Notes: generated from the letters alone by a model not told the origin. A DNA stretch of 64,000 nucleotides from Polytrichum commune (GCA_950295325.1 OX485808.1:40134527-40198526), one strand, 5' to 3'; numbered from the stretch's first letter, positions 12,942-25,288 are shown. Translations and numbers: made by a program.

Positions 12942-13733
12942 CCTCTAATATTCAATCCTCACATACCAATACCAAATAAATACAAACACATCCACCCTCT
13001 TAAAGACCACCCACAACAATGCATCTACATAGACGGATCATTGATTCCACCCACCAAAAACGCCGAAGGCAATATAGAGGGCAACACCACAGGCTCCGGA
13101 GTATATAACCCCAACAACAACACCCGCATAGCAGAAAGACTTCTAGGATACCAAAACATTCTAAGAGCCGAAGTTAATGCAATACTCATTGCCGTCAAAA
13201 ATATTAAATCCACCCAACAAGACGTACACATATTTACAAATAGCCTAAACAACATATACCTAATCAATAACCACATCCAACACACAACATCCCAACACAA
13301 CCACCCAGACAAACTACTGACAACAGCAATAGTAAGACAAATACACTGGACCCCACACACCATACATATCCATAAAGTACGTGCACATGTAGGCATCACG
13401 GGAAACGAAATAGCTGACATACTAGCCAACGAAGGAACGAACAAGGAAAAACCAACCAAAACCCCACACATACATACGGCACATCACACACCATATTGGC
13501 TAGCAAGTTGCCCGACAGCCACACATGATGGAGCCATTCGTAACCTCCACACATTCATCACAAAAGAACACCAAAAACGTGAAACGATATATGCCAAAGC
13601 CAAATTCCCATACGTAGACAAATGGCTATCGAATACCCAAATACACCAAAAACTATCCAATCATTTCTGGAAAAATGAAACCGTAACGGACGCTCAAATC
13701 AGCCAAACATTGAAATTTAGATACGCACAATAG
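12942..13733 (+). pseudogene. Retrotransposon RNase H domain, degenerate
   Basis: The frame contains the RNase H signature in order: IYIDGS (first Asp, codon 13032), LRAEVNAI (Glu, codon 13170), FTNSLNNIYLI (third acidic position, codon 13239), then VRAHVGITGNEIAD (last Asp, codon 13416). The third position is Asn where RNase H enzymes carry Asp, so this copy is probably inactive. In LINEs with this domain, RNase H removes the RNA strand after reverse transcription. The frame stops at 13733 (RYAQ then TAG), and retrotransposon homology resumes further on in another frame. Confidence 0.8.
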
Positions 13734-14590
13734 AGTTATCCTTTAATTCAAAGGAGTTTGGTAGGGAGTTTCTTGCAAAACCTTCCATGTTTGGCAAGCT
13801 TGAGGTGCATGCGTCGGAGGTCGTGTGGAGGTTTGAACCAATAACATTCTATATCAAGGAATTGAGGGTCAAACTCATTTTAGCAACGCATGCCATTTTT
13901 TGGCCTCTTACGCACCACAACCCCAACTGTACACTATGCCACCTCAACGACAGAGACACATGGCCCCACCTTCTGTCAACATGCGAACACCCATTCTTAA
14001 AAGGATTAAGAATCGCAAGACACAACAAAGTAGTGCACCTTATCACACATGCCCTACAAGCTAACAAATATACAAGGTTCTACACACTCGCTAATGCGGG
14101 CCACCTAAACAACAAACCACCCGAAAACACAATCCCAGAATGGCTCATTAAATGTACATGCTCACAACCAACATGCCAATGCCTAGCCAAACTCAGATCC
14201 GACGTATTATGTCTAATTGGGGCCCCAAATCACACACGAACCCCAATTGCACCCTCTCCAACTATCACAACCCAACTCATCGAATTCGCATATTGCCATG
14301 ACAGATTCCCAGAACAAGCCCTCACACACAAACATAACAAATATGACCCACTAATCGATATCATAAGAAATAACGGATGGAAAACAAACCCCCTCATTGC
14401 CATCACAGCAGGAGTAAGAGGAGCCATACACGAACACACCATTAACAAACTTACAAACATTAAAATCCCAAAACAAGCTATCAAAACCCTCATGCAAAAT
14501 ATCCACCAAAATGCAATCAAATACCTCACATACCTTATCCTAAACAAAAGGAAACTTGAAAGCAAACAACCACCTGTCCCCCCCCCTTAA
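13734..14590 (+). pseudogene. Retrotransposon C-terminal region with zinc-binding-like clusters
   Basis: From about 13890 the frame reads THHNPNCTLCHLNDRDTWPH and on to a Cys-His pair, a C-x2-C-H...H-x5-C-x-H arrangement like the cluster that follows RNase H in some LINEs. A second cluster (KCTCSQPTCQCL) lies near 14150-14190. The C-terminal 70 residues (NGWKTNPLI...VRGAIHEH...INKL) recur in the copy near 21.5 kb, with differences that mostly keep the protein. The first 150 bp or so (13733-13885) has a different base composition and looks inserted, yet it stays open in this frame. No start codon of its own is implied. Confidence 0.7.
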
Positions 14591-14729
14591 GAAAAGTGAA
14601 AAACTTATAGGATACACCAAAAGAACCCTCCTCGCAAGAGGCATCACGCCTATAGTTGCATCATGGTAACGTGATCAACAATAGGCCAACGGGCTCTCAA
14701 TCACGCCAGTACCTGGCTATGGACGTTAA

Positions 14730-14749
14730 TTTTTTTTTTTTTTTTTTTT
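14730..14749 (+). repeat. T20 tract, tail of retrotransposon copy 1
   Basis: A run of 20 T directly follows the conserved 3' UTR end (GGACGTTAA). It is on the coding strand, where an A-rich tail would be expected. Confidence 0.8.
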
Positions 14750-16390
14750 CACATCAGTGAAAACATCAATGTTTCTTTTTCATTTCATTTCTCTCAGCCG
14801 ATGCACTTTGTTTCCTCTTTTCCAACTGAACATCCAAGATAGAACTTTGCTTACCATAGACTAATAGCCAATCCAACACATAATCACTCTAAAAATAAAT
14901 GTCAAATTATCTTGAAAATAATAGACGCAATTTTTCAAAATGATTTTAATTCACTTTATGATTTTGTCAAAATATGGTAAATTTCCACTTTACACAAGCT
15001 TATGCAGTGTGGATATTCTACTGAATGTTTTAAACCTATAATGGATTATTTGGAATTGTGTCCAACTAGAGACATTTGGTACATGAAACAAATTACTACA
15101 TTGTGATTTTAAAACTTTGTACAAAAGACATGAACTAATTTTAGCAAGCATTTTCAAGGAGGAGGTTTGATGAGAAAATGTATTATGAACATATGTTCAG
15201 AGCTTGATTATGCCAAATACAACCAAGTAACAATCATTTGAGGATTAGTTCCATACATTAGGTAAATAGCAGCAGGGCCCAATTGTCATCCATGTCACAT
15301 ACCCATAACATAATTCAAAATGCATTATAGTATTTCACATTGCTTCACTCAATGTAAAATGATGAATGAGTGTTCAAACCTGTTCCATTGCCATGATTGG
15401 GTTACTCCAAGTACAGTACTCCTCTTGAAATTTTAACCTAACTCCTCCCGAGTTTAACACGTGTCTACTGCCTCAGTAAGTATAAACAATGCGAGCACTT
15501 CCCTCATTTGCTTGAATGGTAAATTTTTTTTATAAAAAGGTTCTTTTAGGGTTTGGGGTTTATATTAAAGACCTAAACCATGGTAAGTTCTCAAAAACCC
15601 TATACTTTGATCATAGGGTAGTCTCAAGGAGTGCACTATTCATTAAAACCAAGTATCACGTGCGTGCATGCCCCATATTAAAATACCCCTGTATACATTT
15701 TATTTTTGCTAAAATCAAGCAATATACTTACAAATCTCATTGCTTCAAAATACATTTCCATACGTACACAAGGGTCCAAAAACAAATACAGAAATTGTAT
15801 ATAACATGTGTACAAATGTTTGGAAATGCAAAAATATGGCCCTATTATATGTATACTATCAAATCATGGATTTTTAGTTATAAAGTCGTTAAAGACTTTT
15901 TCATCACTTGGATGAAGTTCGTATGTGTATGTTTCAGCATCATACGTCAAATTGGCCAAAGCAATAACCGTATCCAATTCTACCATAATATGATTTGTGA
16001 GATCATAACTCCAAATAAGGTTGTTACTTAGTGGATGAAAAAACGCATGATTCTTGGTCTAGGTCTAACTTGAACACGTAAACGCATAAACCCGTACTTT
16101 ACATATATTTTTCTATAGCCTTATCTCCAGCCTCATGTACATCTACTTCCTGCTTAATAGCAATATGTCTCTTGTACGTACGTTTTGTACATGCTTGTTC
16201 TAAATAATACCCCTTTTGTGCACGCACATGTATATTTACAGTACTTGAACAGTGCACTCCCTGGGAGGGTAGTGATGTGAGTTATGTCAGTAACTTTGGT
16301 TATGTCACCATGTTCATCTTCTATCATGGTACATTTGTTTCACGGTATGTGTGATATCTTTGCATGTGTGTAGATTTATAATTTTTTCCA
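14750..16390. other. Gene-free stretch downstream of the retrotransposon
   Basis: AT-rich. One 171-codon open frame (15516-16031) is Lys/Phe/Tyr/Ile-rich as expected from base composition and is not called a gene. Confidence 0.5.
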
Positions 16391-16399
16391 GCATCAATC

Positions 16400-16637
16400 C
16401 TTTTTATTCAGAAAAGAAGGAGAGAGAGCCTTGATCATATCCACGAACTCATGTGAACCTGAGACGGATGCACTGAACAAGGCTAGGAGACAAAGGCTAT
16501 TGCATCGTGCAAGAGATAGTCTTTTTGATATTTGGATAAAAGAGGATGAAGCCCGGGAGGGCCCTTTGTTGGCTATGGATTGTATAGTAGTGATTTGTGT
16601 GAGGGTGGGTGTTATGCATCCACACAAACCCAGTATA
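16400..16637 (+). other. Exon-like open frame of unknown nature
   Basis: This frame stays open for about 79 codons and reads NKARRQRLLHRARDSLFDIW and then KEDEAREGPLLAMDC, which looks coding. A pyrimidine-tract acceptor (TTTTTTCCAG) lies just upstream at about 16390. A possible donor (GTGAGG) near 16600 and an acceptor (CATGCAG) near 16746 would join another open stretch in the same frame (to 16895). No homologue was recognised; it may be a decayed exon. Confidence 0.2.
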
Positions 16638-17327
16638 TGATCAGGTCTGTAGGCATGACTCGGAAAAGCTCCTTGGCTTATCTGCATGCATGGAAATAAG
16701 AAACACAGCATCTCGAGTGCCCTTAGGCCTTTTGCATGGCATGCAGGCTTTCCTTGGAAGCGGATTAATAGTGTTGTCAGGAAGACAATGAGGAACTTGG
16801 CAGAAGACAATGAGCAAATTTTCAGAAGATCCACAAGTCACTATGTATTCAAGGTATTCAAGTGTTGTCTGAATCATTTTTCTGGACCCGGAGCCTAGCT
16901 ATAAGACTCCAAACTCCTCCTGCAGATCCCCATCACCAGTTTGGGGAAATGGTCGGGCCCATGAGTCGGCGACAAATTATCTAGAGCACTTCAGACTTTG
17001 GCAAAGTTACTCCTGACATCTTATTGAATCCTAAGCCCTCTAATTGGAGGAGGAGGGAGCAACGTGAAAGCTCACTTTACACTAGCCCAAGATTTGCAAG
17101 TCCATGACGATCAGGGAATGACATCAAGCTGACATACTCATAGCGAAACGGGTGATGTTTTATGGCTTATTTAATGCCTATGTACCCTAAAAAGTACTAA
17201 GTTGAGAGGCCGACTCAATGAAACGAAAAGAAATGATCTCGTATGTTTTTATTATTTACCCACGTAGTAATTCCTTTGGGAAGATATTTTACCCACGTAC
17301 CGAAGCTTCACAAGGCCTCCCCGACCT

Positions 17328-17515
17328 CAATACACTACCTCCATATCCCAATATTAGTTGAGACCATGGACATTCTCACACCACCTTCTAATCGAGCCTT
17401 CTAGTCAAGCAAGAGGGTGTTATTCAAGCCATCCTCAATCTTATTCATGTCTTGGACCTTGATGTATATTATCATCCAATATTGGGATATCGGGGTAGTG
17501 AGGTAGTGAGGTTAC
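17328..17515. repeat. Inverted repeat, MITE-like
   Basis: The left arm CACTACCTCCATATCCCAAT pairs with the right arm ATTGGGATATCGGGGTAGTG about 135 bp apart. A third related block (TTGATGTATATTGTCATCCG) lies near 17826. Probably a small foldback element; target duplication not clear. Confidence 0.5.
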
Positions 17516-18418
17516 AAGGTGTTGTTGTGTTTAGTGCCTCTTAGCAACACAAGAGGAAGTAGTCAAACCTAATCCAATTTGCACTTTGGAAAGCTTGATC
17601 AATTGTTCTTTGACCCTATCTGTTGATGATGGCCAGAGGCTATTCCCTTCTTTGCCTATTCGGCCAAGGAGGGAAGGAAATGGATTAAAAAGCAAAAGGC
17701 CCTCGAGAAGTCAATTCCACATAAATGGCGGAATGAAATTCCCCCCTCCACCTCCCTAAAGTGGAATATCATTGAGGTTGGGTTTGAGATAGGGATTGAG
17801 GTTGAGGTGGGAATGTGGCCCTTCCTTGATGTATATTGTCATCCGATATTGAGGTATTGAGATCGGGATATAGGTCGGCGTGGCTTTGCTAGGTGAATCA
17901 TACCTTTGAGCACAACCACCTTTTCTTTTTCTTTACACAGTGGATCATAGAGGTGAGGATCAACATGGTAAATGTTAGGGAGGTCACCCATCCTAGCATG
18001 ATTTTCAAATGATTCAGCTCAACCTCAAAGCACTTATGTGATTTGTGCTAAGACCTTGTATTTATAGAACCATTCCTAATGCATTACTCTTTGGGCAAAT
18101 AAACATTTTAGATATGTTGACATTAGCAAAGATAGGTGTTATTCCTTATTTTCTTGATCACAATGAGCCCTTGTGTTTGAAAAGTCCTTTCAACTCCATT
18201 GACCTTCAACTTAATGTTAGAGATTTATGGAAAGTCAATGTTTAAATATGGGATCATAAACCCTTTAAGGTCCAAGGTACTAGGCTTTGTGGTAATATTT
18301 TTGAGGCAACAATGTTATGTTATTACATAAGCAATAGACACAATCTTCTTTTATGTTAGACTAATCATGCTCTGTAAAATTGCTTTGAGTTCATATATGA
18401 GTCCAATACATGGTAAGT

Positions 18419-18456
18419 CCCCCCCCCCCCCCCCACCCACCCACCCACCCACACAC
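18419..18456 (+). repeat. C16 followed by CCCA repeats
   Basis: A C16 run grades into four to five CCCA units and then CA repeats. This is a simple-sequence tract with i-motif/G-quadruplex potential. Confidence 0.9.
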
Positions 18457-20773
18457 GTGCTACTCTCCACAAAGATTGTCGATTTAATGTTTTTGTTGTG
18501 GTCATGACCATTCTGAGACCATTTTAAGGGCCTAGTTCACACATGTGACCAAGAACCATGAGAAAAAGTGATTTGAGATTTCTTATGGTCAAGGCCCTTG
18601 GTCTGAATCCATGAGCCATGCCTTGGTCACGGACTTAATGTGAAGCATACATAGACCAAATATAAAAGACATGCATTTTTCTAAATATATAACATGGGAA
18701 TTTTTTTATTGTAACAAGTTTTTATTCGTTTTCCTCATGTATATTCATATCCGGTCCACAAAAATTCCCAAAATGAATTCTCAAAATTGATGGAGAATCC
18801 AACTATGTCTATTGTTGAATTGTTTTTCCATTATCTTAAAATTTTCCTGAAATATGATAAAATTAAATGGATGTTTGTGGATTATTTACTTGTAGGATAA
18901 TATGTGGAGAAGGAGGTCATATTACTAATTAGATTCATTTGCTCCCATTCCCAAATACAATGAATCAACATGAGACTGCAAGACCATGTCAAACTTTGTC
19001 TATGTTCTCAACAAATTCAATGGACAGGTCTTAATTGCAGTATAAGTTGAGCTTATTTGAGAATGTGGCCAAGTCAAAATTTAAGTTGGGAAATCAAACA
19101 TTTCATATCAACGCCTATCAATGACATATAAAAGTTATCATGATACAAATTTTGTGATATTATTATTTTTCATATTGAAGCGATCAAATTTGAGCAAGGT
19201 TTTCCAAGACATGTAGGAGATTTAGAGAAGTTATCAACAAATTCTTGGAGCTTGAGAGTGAAAGAGTATTATTTCTTTTGGAGCTTTTACACTAGAAAAA
19301 GTTATATTGTGTAGCAAACTTCCACCTCTAAACTTAATTACAAGGTTCTTAGTATTTCTGCATAGTTATGCACAAATAATAAAAAGAAGACCACCTTGGC
19401 TCATCTCAAATTTGAACCCATGCATTGTATAAAGTGCAAGACTTCTCTGTTTAAAATACAAAAGAATCAACGTCTATCATCAATACCTATTGATGGGTCA
19501 TCGGCAAATAAACCAAATTCACCAAAAACTTAAAAGACTAAAAGTAAACAAAAAAAAATAACACCACAATTGTTTTTTATAAATTAATGTCATTGGCCAT
19601 TTTTTAAAATCATGATGACCACCCTTATTTTCAGTTACGACAACCTATTTTGGGTGTCTTGCCGCAAAATTCAAGTGATTGTCAAAGATTATCCATCTTA
19701 AGACATGCAAGATTTCATCATCCATGTCACTTTCTCATCCATTCTTCGACATGGTCAATTTGAATATTTGTGACCTTGTGTGAAGTGAAGCGAGATCATC
19801 TTACATTTTATCAATCAATGAGAAAATTTAAAAAGTGGTGGTCACAACCTTTCATCACCAATATCAATAGGCCCTAATATGTACAAAGTATAAAATCAAC
19901 ACACACATTATATCAATAACAACATCAAACTAACCTACTTGACTGATATGGGAAATGTAATATCATCCCTATTGTAACACTTGGTGGGTATCATAGATGA
20001 GAGAATCTTTGAAATCTTGAACCATTTTTTGGATGAATGCTATCATCAGACCAAATTTATGCTCTACTCATTTGACTTAAGTTTGGAAGTTCTTGGATGG
20101 TATAGAGGTTGGACTTTGCTATTTTGCTTTAGGGTCTTTGGTGTCTTTTCCAAGGTCAACTTGCCTTTAAATTGTCAATTACTTATTATAATTGCACACA
20201 TAGTATAATTAAAAAGTTCACCAATACTAAATAAGAGAAATGCCATGTTTCATTGGGACCTTTGCCCTAACACTAAGACTGAAGCCATTGTTTTATTGAG
20301 AATCATGACATGTTCAATATTGGCCCTTGGCCGAATTCTTTTCATGCCTAGGGTAAGTGGCAGGTGAAGCTTAACAATGTCATGAAATGGGTGGGTTTAG
20401 TTCAACATTGTTCGTGACTCACTTGTACACATGCTCTAAAAAAATTGTTCTTGTTCAAGATTTGTCCACTATTGCATCTTTTAAAAACAAGTTAAAACAT
20501 GTTGCCATGGCACAAAGAACAACCCTCCTTTTAAGGGTCATGCACCATAATGGGCTATTCTCAAGGGAGGGCAGGGCTATGAACTAATACACATAATCAT
20601 AAAATATTCAATAAATCCGATGATTTATTGAAATATATCTATTATATTTTCCAAATGAATTCGGATGCCCTAAAAATTTCTAAGATTTTTTTATAAATTT
20701 TTAGTGTGAAATTTATAATGAAACCCTCTCTTTTATTGCACCTCATTTTCTAGTGAAACTCCGGTTAACTTAA

Positions 20774-20794
20774 CCCCCCCCCCCCCCCCCCCCC
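20774..20794 (+). repeat. C21 homopolymer
   Basis: The longest C run in the window, followed by TTCCCCC. Length may be uncertain because of sequencing error. Confidence 0.9.
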
Positions 20795-21176
20795 TTCCCC
20801 CTTTTCTGTGTGCAAAGGTTTGTGATAGAATGGAGTAGTCCGGAAACACCATGATTGTACAATTCTGGTATTTAATGCTTTGTACCCATGCCAATGGAGG
20901 ACACGAGGATGATGAGGCTCTCGAGAGCCTTTGACGGCCTCTTCTTGTTTCTTAAGAACATTATTGGGCATAAGATAAGTAATATGAGACTCTTGTGGAA
21001 GTCCATGATCATAACAAGATCCCACCACGGTCAATGTTGCTCAAGTGGACTAGGTGTCTATGAGCTTAAGTAAATATGGGCAAAAGACATGTCCAAAATT
21101 AACAATGCGTGTGGGATTATCATGTGCCTCATTGCTCCATGTATATTGTAACACAAATAATTTTGGGGGAGAAACT

Positions 21177-22471
21177 CACGGGCGTAGACTGTTCATTGGA
21201 AATCTAAGTGGTGTGTGTGGGTAATTTTGAAATCAAACCCCCTGTATACAAGAAGTTTATAGTGGAAGACAAGAAAAAGAAAATAATAATGCCTGTATCT
21301 AGGTACTGGCGTGAATGTGAGCATGTTAACCTAATGTTGATCACGGTTATTTGTGATGCAACTTAAGGTATTTTGCCTCTTTAGGAGGTGGGCTCAGGTG
21401 GTGTGTTAGTAGTTTCCAAATTCATGAAGGTGGGGGAACGGGTGTTTGTTTATTGTTGAGTTTTCTTTTGTTTAGGACAAGGTATGTGAGGTATTTGATG
21501 GCATTTTGGTGTATGTTTTTATGAGAGTTTTAATGTTGGGTTTTGGGATTTTAAGGTTGGTAAGTTTATTAATTGAGTGTTCGTGTATAGCCCCTCGTAC
21601 TCTTGCTTTGATAGTAATGAGGGGGTTGGTTTTCCAACCCCCATTTTGTAAGTTTTGGATTAGTGGGTCATATTTGGTATGTTTACGTGTGAGAGCGTGG
21701 TTGGGAAATTTGTCATGACAATATGTGAACTCAATGAGTTGAACTGTGAGTGTAGGGGAGGGTGCGATTGGTGTTTAACACGTTATTCAATATTTTGAGA
21801 GAGTGGGATCCTCTCAAAATAATATTGGCCATTTGGACACCTAAAAGTCATGTTAGGTTGATAAATACTGGATTATACTTCAGACGTGTAGTTTTCATTA
21901 AAATGAGAGTATGTTAGGCTGGGAAATCGACTCATTTATATGATATAAATCTCAAAATTTTATTATAATTTATTACTTGTAAAGTTCACTTTCACTTTCA
22001 AATGAGAAAGTTATTGACCATTTTTCCATCCATAACATGTAGCTCAATGATTGCATCAAGCAAACATAGACAAGAGCACAATACCTTTAGCCACAATCCG
22101 TAAAGGAAAATTCAAGGGAGCCCATGAGCGCTCCAAGAGCCTCCATCTGTAAAAAATCTAGAACACAAATGCGAACCCCAACAAGAATGAATGAGGTAGT
22201 CATTAATGACTATTACCATATGACAACAATGGATGAAAATGAAAATTGGATGAAACTAACACATTTATTGTCAAGAAAATTCTCTCAACCTTGGGGGCCC
22301 TTTTGTACATCTATCGTTACTTTAACATTCTTAATAGCCTTTTGAAATGTACACACTAAAGAAAATTATACCTCTCCCTTATGTATACAATGTATGCTAA
22401 TGCCTCAAATAATACCCCTTCTTACACTCACATTAGTTCATACGAGGTGTGAAGAGTCCACACCCCCAGGG
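21177..22471 (+). mobile_element. hAT-like MITE, family C copy 2, split by a retrotransposon
   Basis: The left end CACGGGCGTAGACTGTTCAT and right end GAGTCCACACCCCCAGGG are mutated versions of the family ends. The flanks GAGAAACT and AAGAAATT agree at 6 of 8 bases. The interior matches copy C3 except for the retrotransposon fragment (21296-21777) and about 130 bp beside it (21778-21905), which is absent from C3. The insertions raise the length to 1295 bp. Confidence 0.75.
21296..21777 (-). mobile_element. LINE-type retrotransposon fragment, copy 2
   Basis: Read on the minus strand this matches 14225-14728 of copy 1: the last coding part (QLIEF.YCHD, KYDPLI, NGWKTNPLI, VRGAIHEH, INKLTN, KIPK), then the 3' UTR with GTTGATCA and the GTACC-TAGATAC end. 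The 5' part is missing, and a frameshift lies near the end of the frame. The 3' tail is T-rich on the coding strand (ATTATTATTTTC). It sits inside a hAT-like element (21177-22471), so it was inserted there later. Confidence 0.85.
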
Positions 22472-25270
22472 AAGAAATTAAAAATTTATGATGGGAAACC
22501 TAATCACAATTGCTTTGACAAGTGGAGTGTGGTCAAAACACCATTCTTAGAAAAGTTTTTTCCGCAAATAACATACCTTCAACCAAAATTGCATGCAACA
22601 ACATACGTAACATTTGCATGTTTAAGGCTAGTTCATGCCAATTCAATCATAATGAATGTCAATAGAACTACATGCATACATTTTGATAATGACCAAAAAA
22701 TAACATGCACAAGTCTACATTTACTTACTACCTTGTTACTACCTCCTTAAGCTTTTGGGCTACCCTCTTTAGATGTCTTGTTTGGCACGGAGGGTGTTTC
22801 GGACACATGTTAACTAATATCCAATTATTTCATTTTGATGGGGTTGTGGCCAAAACTTGGCGGCCACACTATAAAGGAAGTTTTCTTGGGTGTAGAAGAA
22901 GTATATTTAAGAATTGGGAGGAGACACTTAGAGCTTCAACAACATGGTGAGGATTGGGCCAAAGCCACTTAGCATATGTGAGTTGTATGTGGAGTTGGGG
23001 GGTAGGAAGCTTCTATAGGGTGAGATCCACCACCACCCCCATTTTGAAGGCCCCTTGTGGATGAATAAGCATAACAATTTCTTGGTCTTCTCATGACTAT
23101 TCATTAAAGCCTCATTGACATAGGTCCATCTCAACAAGGTATCTTCAGACACACTAAGATGTGGTCATCATTTCAAAAACCAATATGAGATGGGTTTGTG
23201 CCATCTTATACCAATTCAAAATATGTCATCAGTGAATGTTACAATGATACAATCTTATTGGGGGGTTAGTCGGAAAAAGGTTTGTAAGGGAATCAACACA
23301 ATTTCACAAAGTTTGTATCTATCCATTCAACAATGTTCACCAATTTTAATCAGCTAAAGACAAGAAGATAAAACATCACATACGCCATGACTGGCATGTC
23401 ATGACATGGTTGATCATATGCATCATCGTGTAGCTCCCTATGGCCCTATCGGCACCACCGATTTGGGTACTCAATGTTAAAGAGTACTAGGTATAAGTGT
23501 TGGATGTTAACATTATTTGTGTGGTCACGGTACTAGTTACTTTAACTAGTGCTAAGTCTACTTCTTTGTCATGGATGTTCATGACTTTTACCTCATGTCA
23601 TTATGGTAGGCAATAGGAAATAGGCCATGACAACAAGACGATTGTATGTAGCACCTCAAGACTATTATAGGTCATTATAGTCTAGGTCTTGTGCACATGA
23701 AGACTATTTTAGATCATTACAGTCTTGGTCTCTACCTCTTGTCTTGGAGTTAGAGAGAGTTTGCTTTATTTTGAACGAATAGCATATGGATGTATAATTC
23801 CCTTTTCATTCACATGAATAAACATGAACATGGGTAAGTTTTAAGAAAGATATTCTTCTAGGATGGGCATGGTTTAGACATAAGTAAAAAATATGTAAAA
23901 ATGTGAAATATTTAGAAATTTGAGAGAGGGAGATATATGATACATGTTGGGATTGTAAGAGTTGTTACCTATGTCTCCAACTGCAAGTGACGAACATTTA
24001 TTGTTAAGTCGGTGTTGATGCATACCCTTCAAGATTTGATATACTTTCAATAGTCAACTTGAACATTTAGTGGGTGATTCATCCAACATGAATAAACTCA
24101 AATCTCAACCATCTAGGAATTGCAACTTTAGAACATTGAAACAATGATCAAGCTTGCAATCCAGAAATAGATCGTAATAACATGAGAATACATAGATTGC
24201 CTACAAGAAGGTCATTGCTAATGTATTCAAGATAGCATCATACAATATTCAAGAAACTCTAGATAACCATGTCAAGGAATCATGATGACTTGGTCGAGAC
24301 CCAATTTTTTTGACAAAAAGTGTAGAGGAGACCATATGAAAATAATCTTGGATCTTTTATATTCTTGCAGAGTAAACACTACAACCCAACAAACCTTCAC
24401 ATTAGAATCAATGGTAAGTGTTCAAATGCTCCAACGATGAGCTTGGTGCGTGAGACTTTGGGTCCAATTTCCAACTTCCATGGTCCACTTATAAAAAAAT
24501 CAATTTACAAAGTTTTTGGGCCCCTCACTAGGTGTATATTGAATGTGGACCAAGAGGAATGACCATGTACCAAAAAGAGAATGTTTTTTTTATAATTATT
24601 TTATATATATGCCCAAAAAGGGCAATTTTGCAAAAGAAAAAAAAGTTTGACCATTCTCTTGTCTTCTCTTGTCTTCTCTTGTCTTCATCTTTGCTACCCT
24701 CAAAAAAATTACATTAAAAATTCATTATAACAACATTTCTCTGCCATGGGCCCCTGCCTTTTTTTACTAGAGCACCTCTTTTGCCTCTCTCACCGCAAAA
24801 CCCGTTGGACCATGTCAGTGGATAATGTAGGCCTTAAAATATGTCTTTTGGGGTACTCAAAATTTATGGTCACTCTAACTTTTTTTGCTTGGTGTAAGCC
24901 GAAGTGGTCCCGGGATGAGTTCAACAACCAATCACAAAAGTTACAGGGCCTTGAGACGACTTCATGGTCCATGGTGTAAACAACCCCTTTTAAGGTAAGG
25001 TAAAGGGTGCTAAAATAAACACCCCACCCAAAATCAACACTTATAAACGCCTTCTGATTGCCAACACTCTACTACCTTGAACTGTTCCCCATGGTGTAGG
25101 TGTGTATAGGCCCACGAAGTGACGGTTTTAGGGTACCATTAGTGGCATCACCTCACAACGGCCTCCATTATCTTCATGTAGGGTAGGTAATGGGCTTCAC
25201 TCTATTTTGGGTTGGTGGGTTCAGGATGGCTTGTCAATGCCCATTCTAGCCATTCTATACACCCGCCGCC

Positions 25271-25288
25271 GGGGGGGGGGGGGGGGGG
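25271..25288 (+). repeat. G18 homopolymer
   Basis: It is preceded by CCGCCGCC and flanked on both sides by TTCTAGCCATTCTAT-like direct repeats, so it sits within a small duplication. Confidence 0.9.

Larger units (their letters stand above)
12942..14749 (+). mobile_element. 5'-truncated LINE-type retrotransposon, copy 1
   Basis: Only the 3' part of a non-LTR element is present: an RNase H domain, two Cys/His clusters, a conserved C-terminal region, a 3' UTR (14591-14729) and a tail of 20 T (14730-14749). No reverse transcriptase is present. The coding strand is rich in A and C and poor in G. The open frame begins at 12942, just after an in-frame stop, so the true 5' junction is uncertain. 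Two shorter copies share its 3' end (near 21.3-21.8 and 35.5 kb), which confirms this as a mobile family. The exact LINE clade is not assigned. Confidence 0.85.
17516..21176. other. Gene-free stretch
   Basis: It has two poly-C tracts. A faint family A relic lies at 18533-18640 (TAAGGGCC, TTCACACATG, then GTCACGGAC). Otherwise I see nothing. Confidence 0.45.

Noticed and set aside
13025-13471. 148-codon minus-strand frame opposite the RNase H domain
   Set aside because: It is a shadow of the retrotransposon frame, which has the recognisable catalytic motifs on the plus strand.
15516-16031. 171-codon open frame on the plus strand
   Set aside because: Its composition (Phe, Lys, Tyr, Ile, His) follows the AT-rich DNA. 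No domain, splice context or repeat copy supports a protein.
16394-16834. 146-codon minus-strand frame overlapping the exon-like plus frame
   Set aside because: The plus-strand frame has better amino-acid balance and splice signals; this one looks like its shadow.
22394-22750. 118-codon open frame
   Set aside because: It runs from the end of the hAT-like element into unrelated DNA, so it is not one coding unit.
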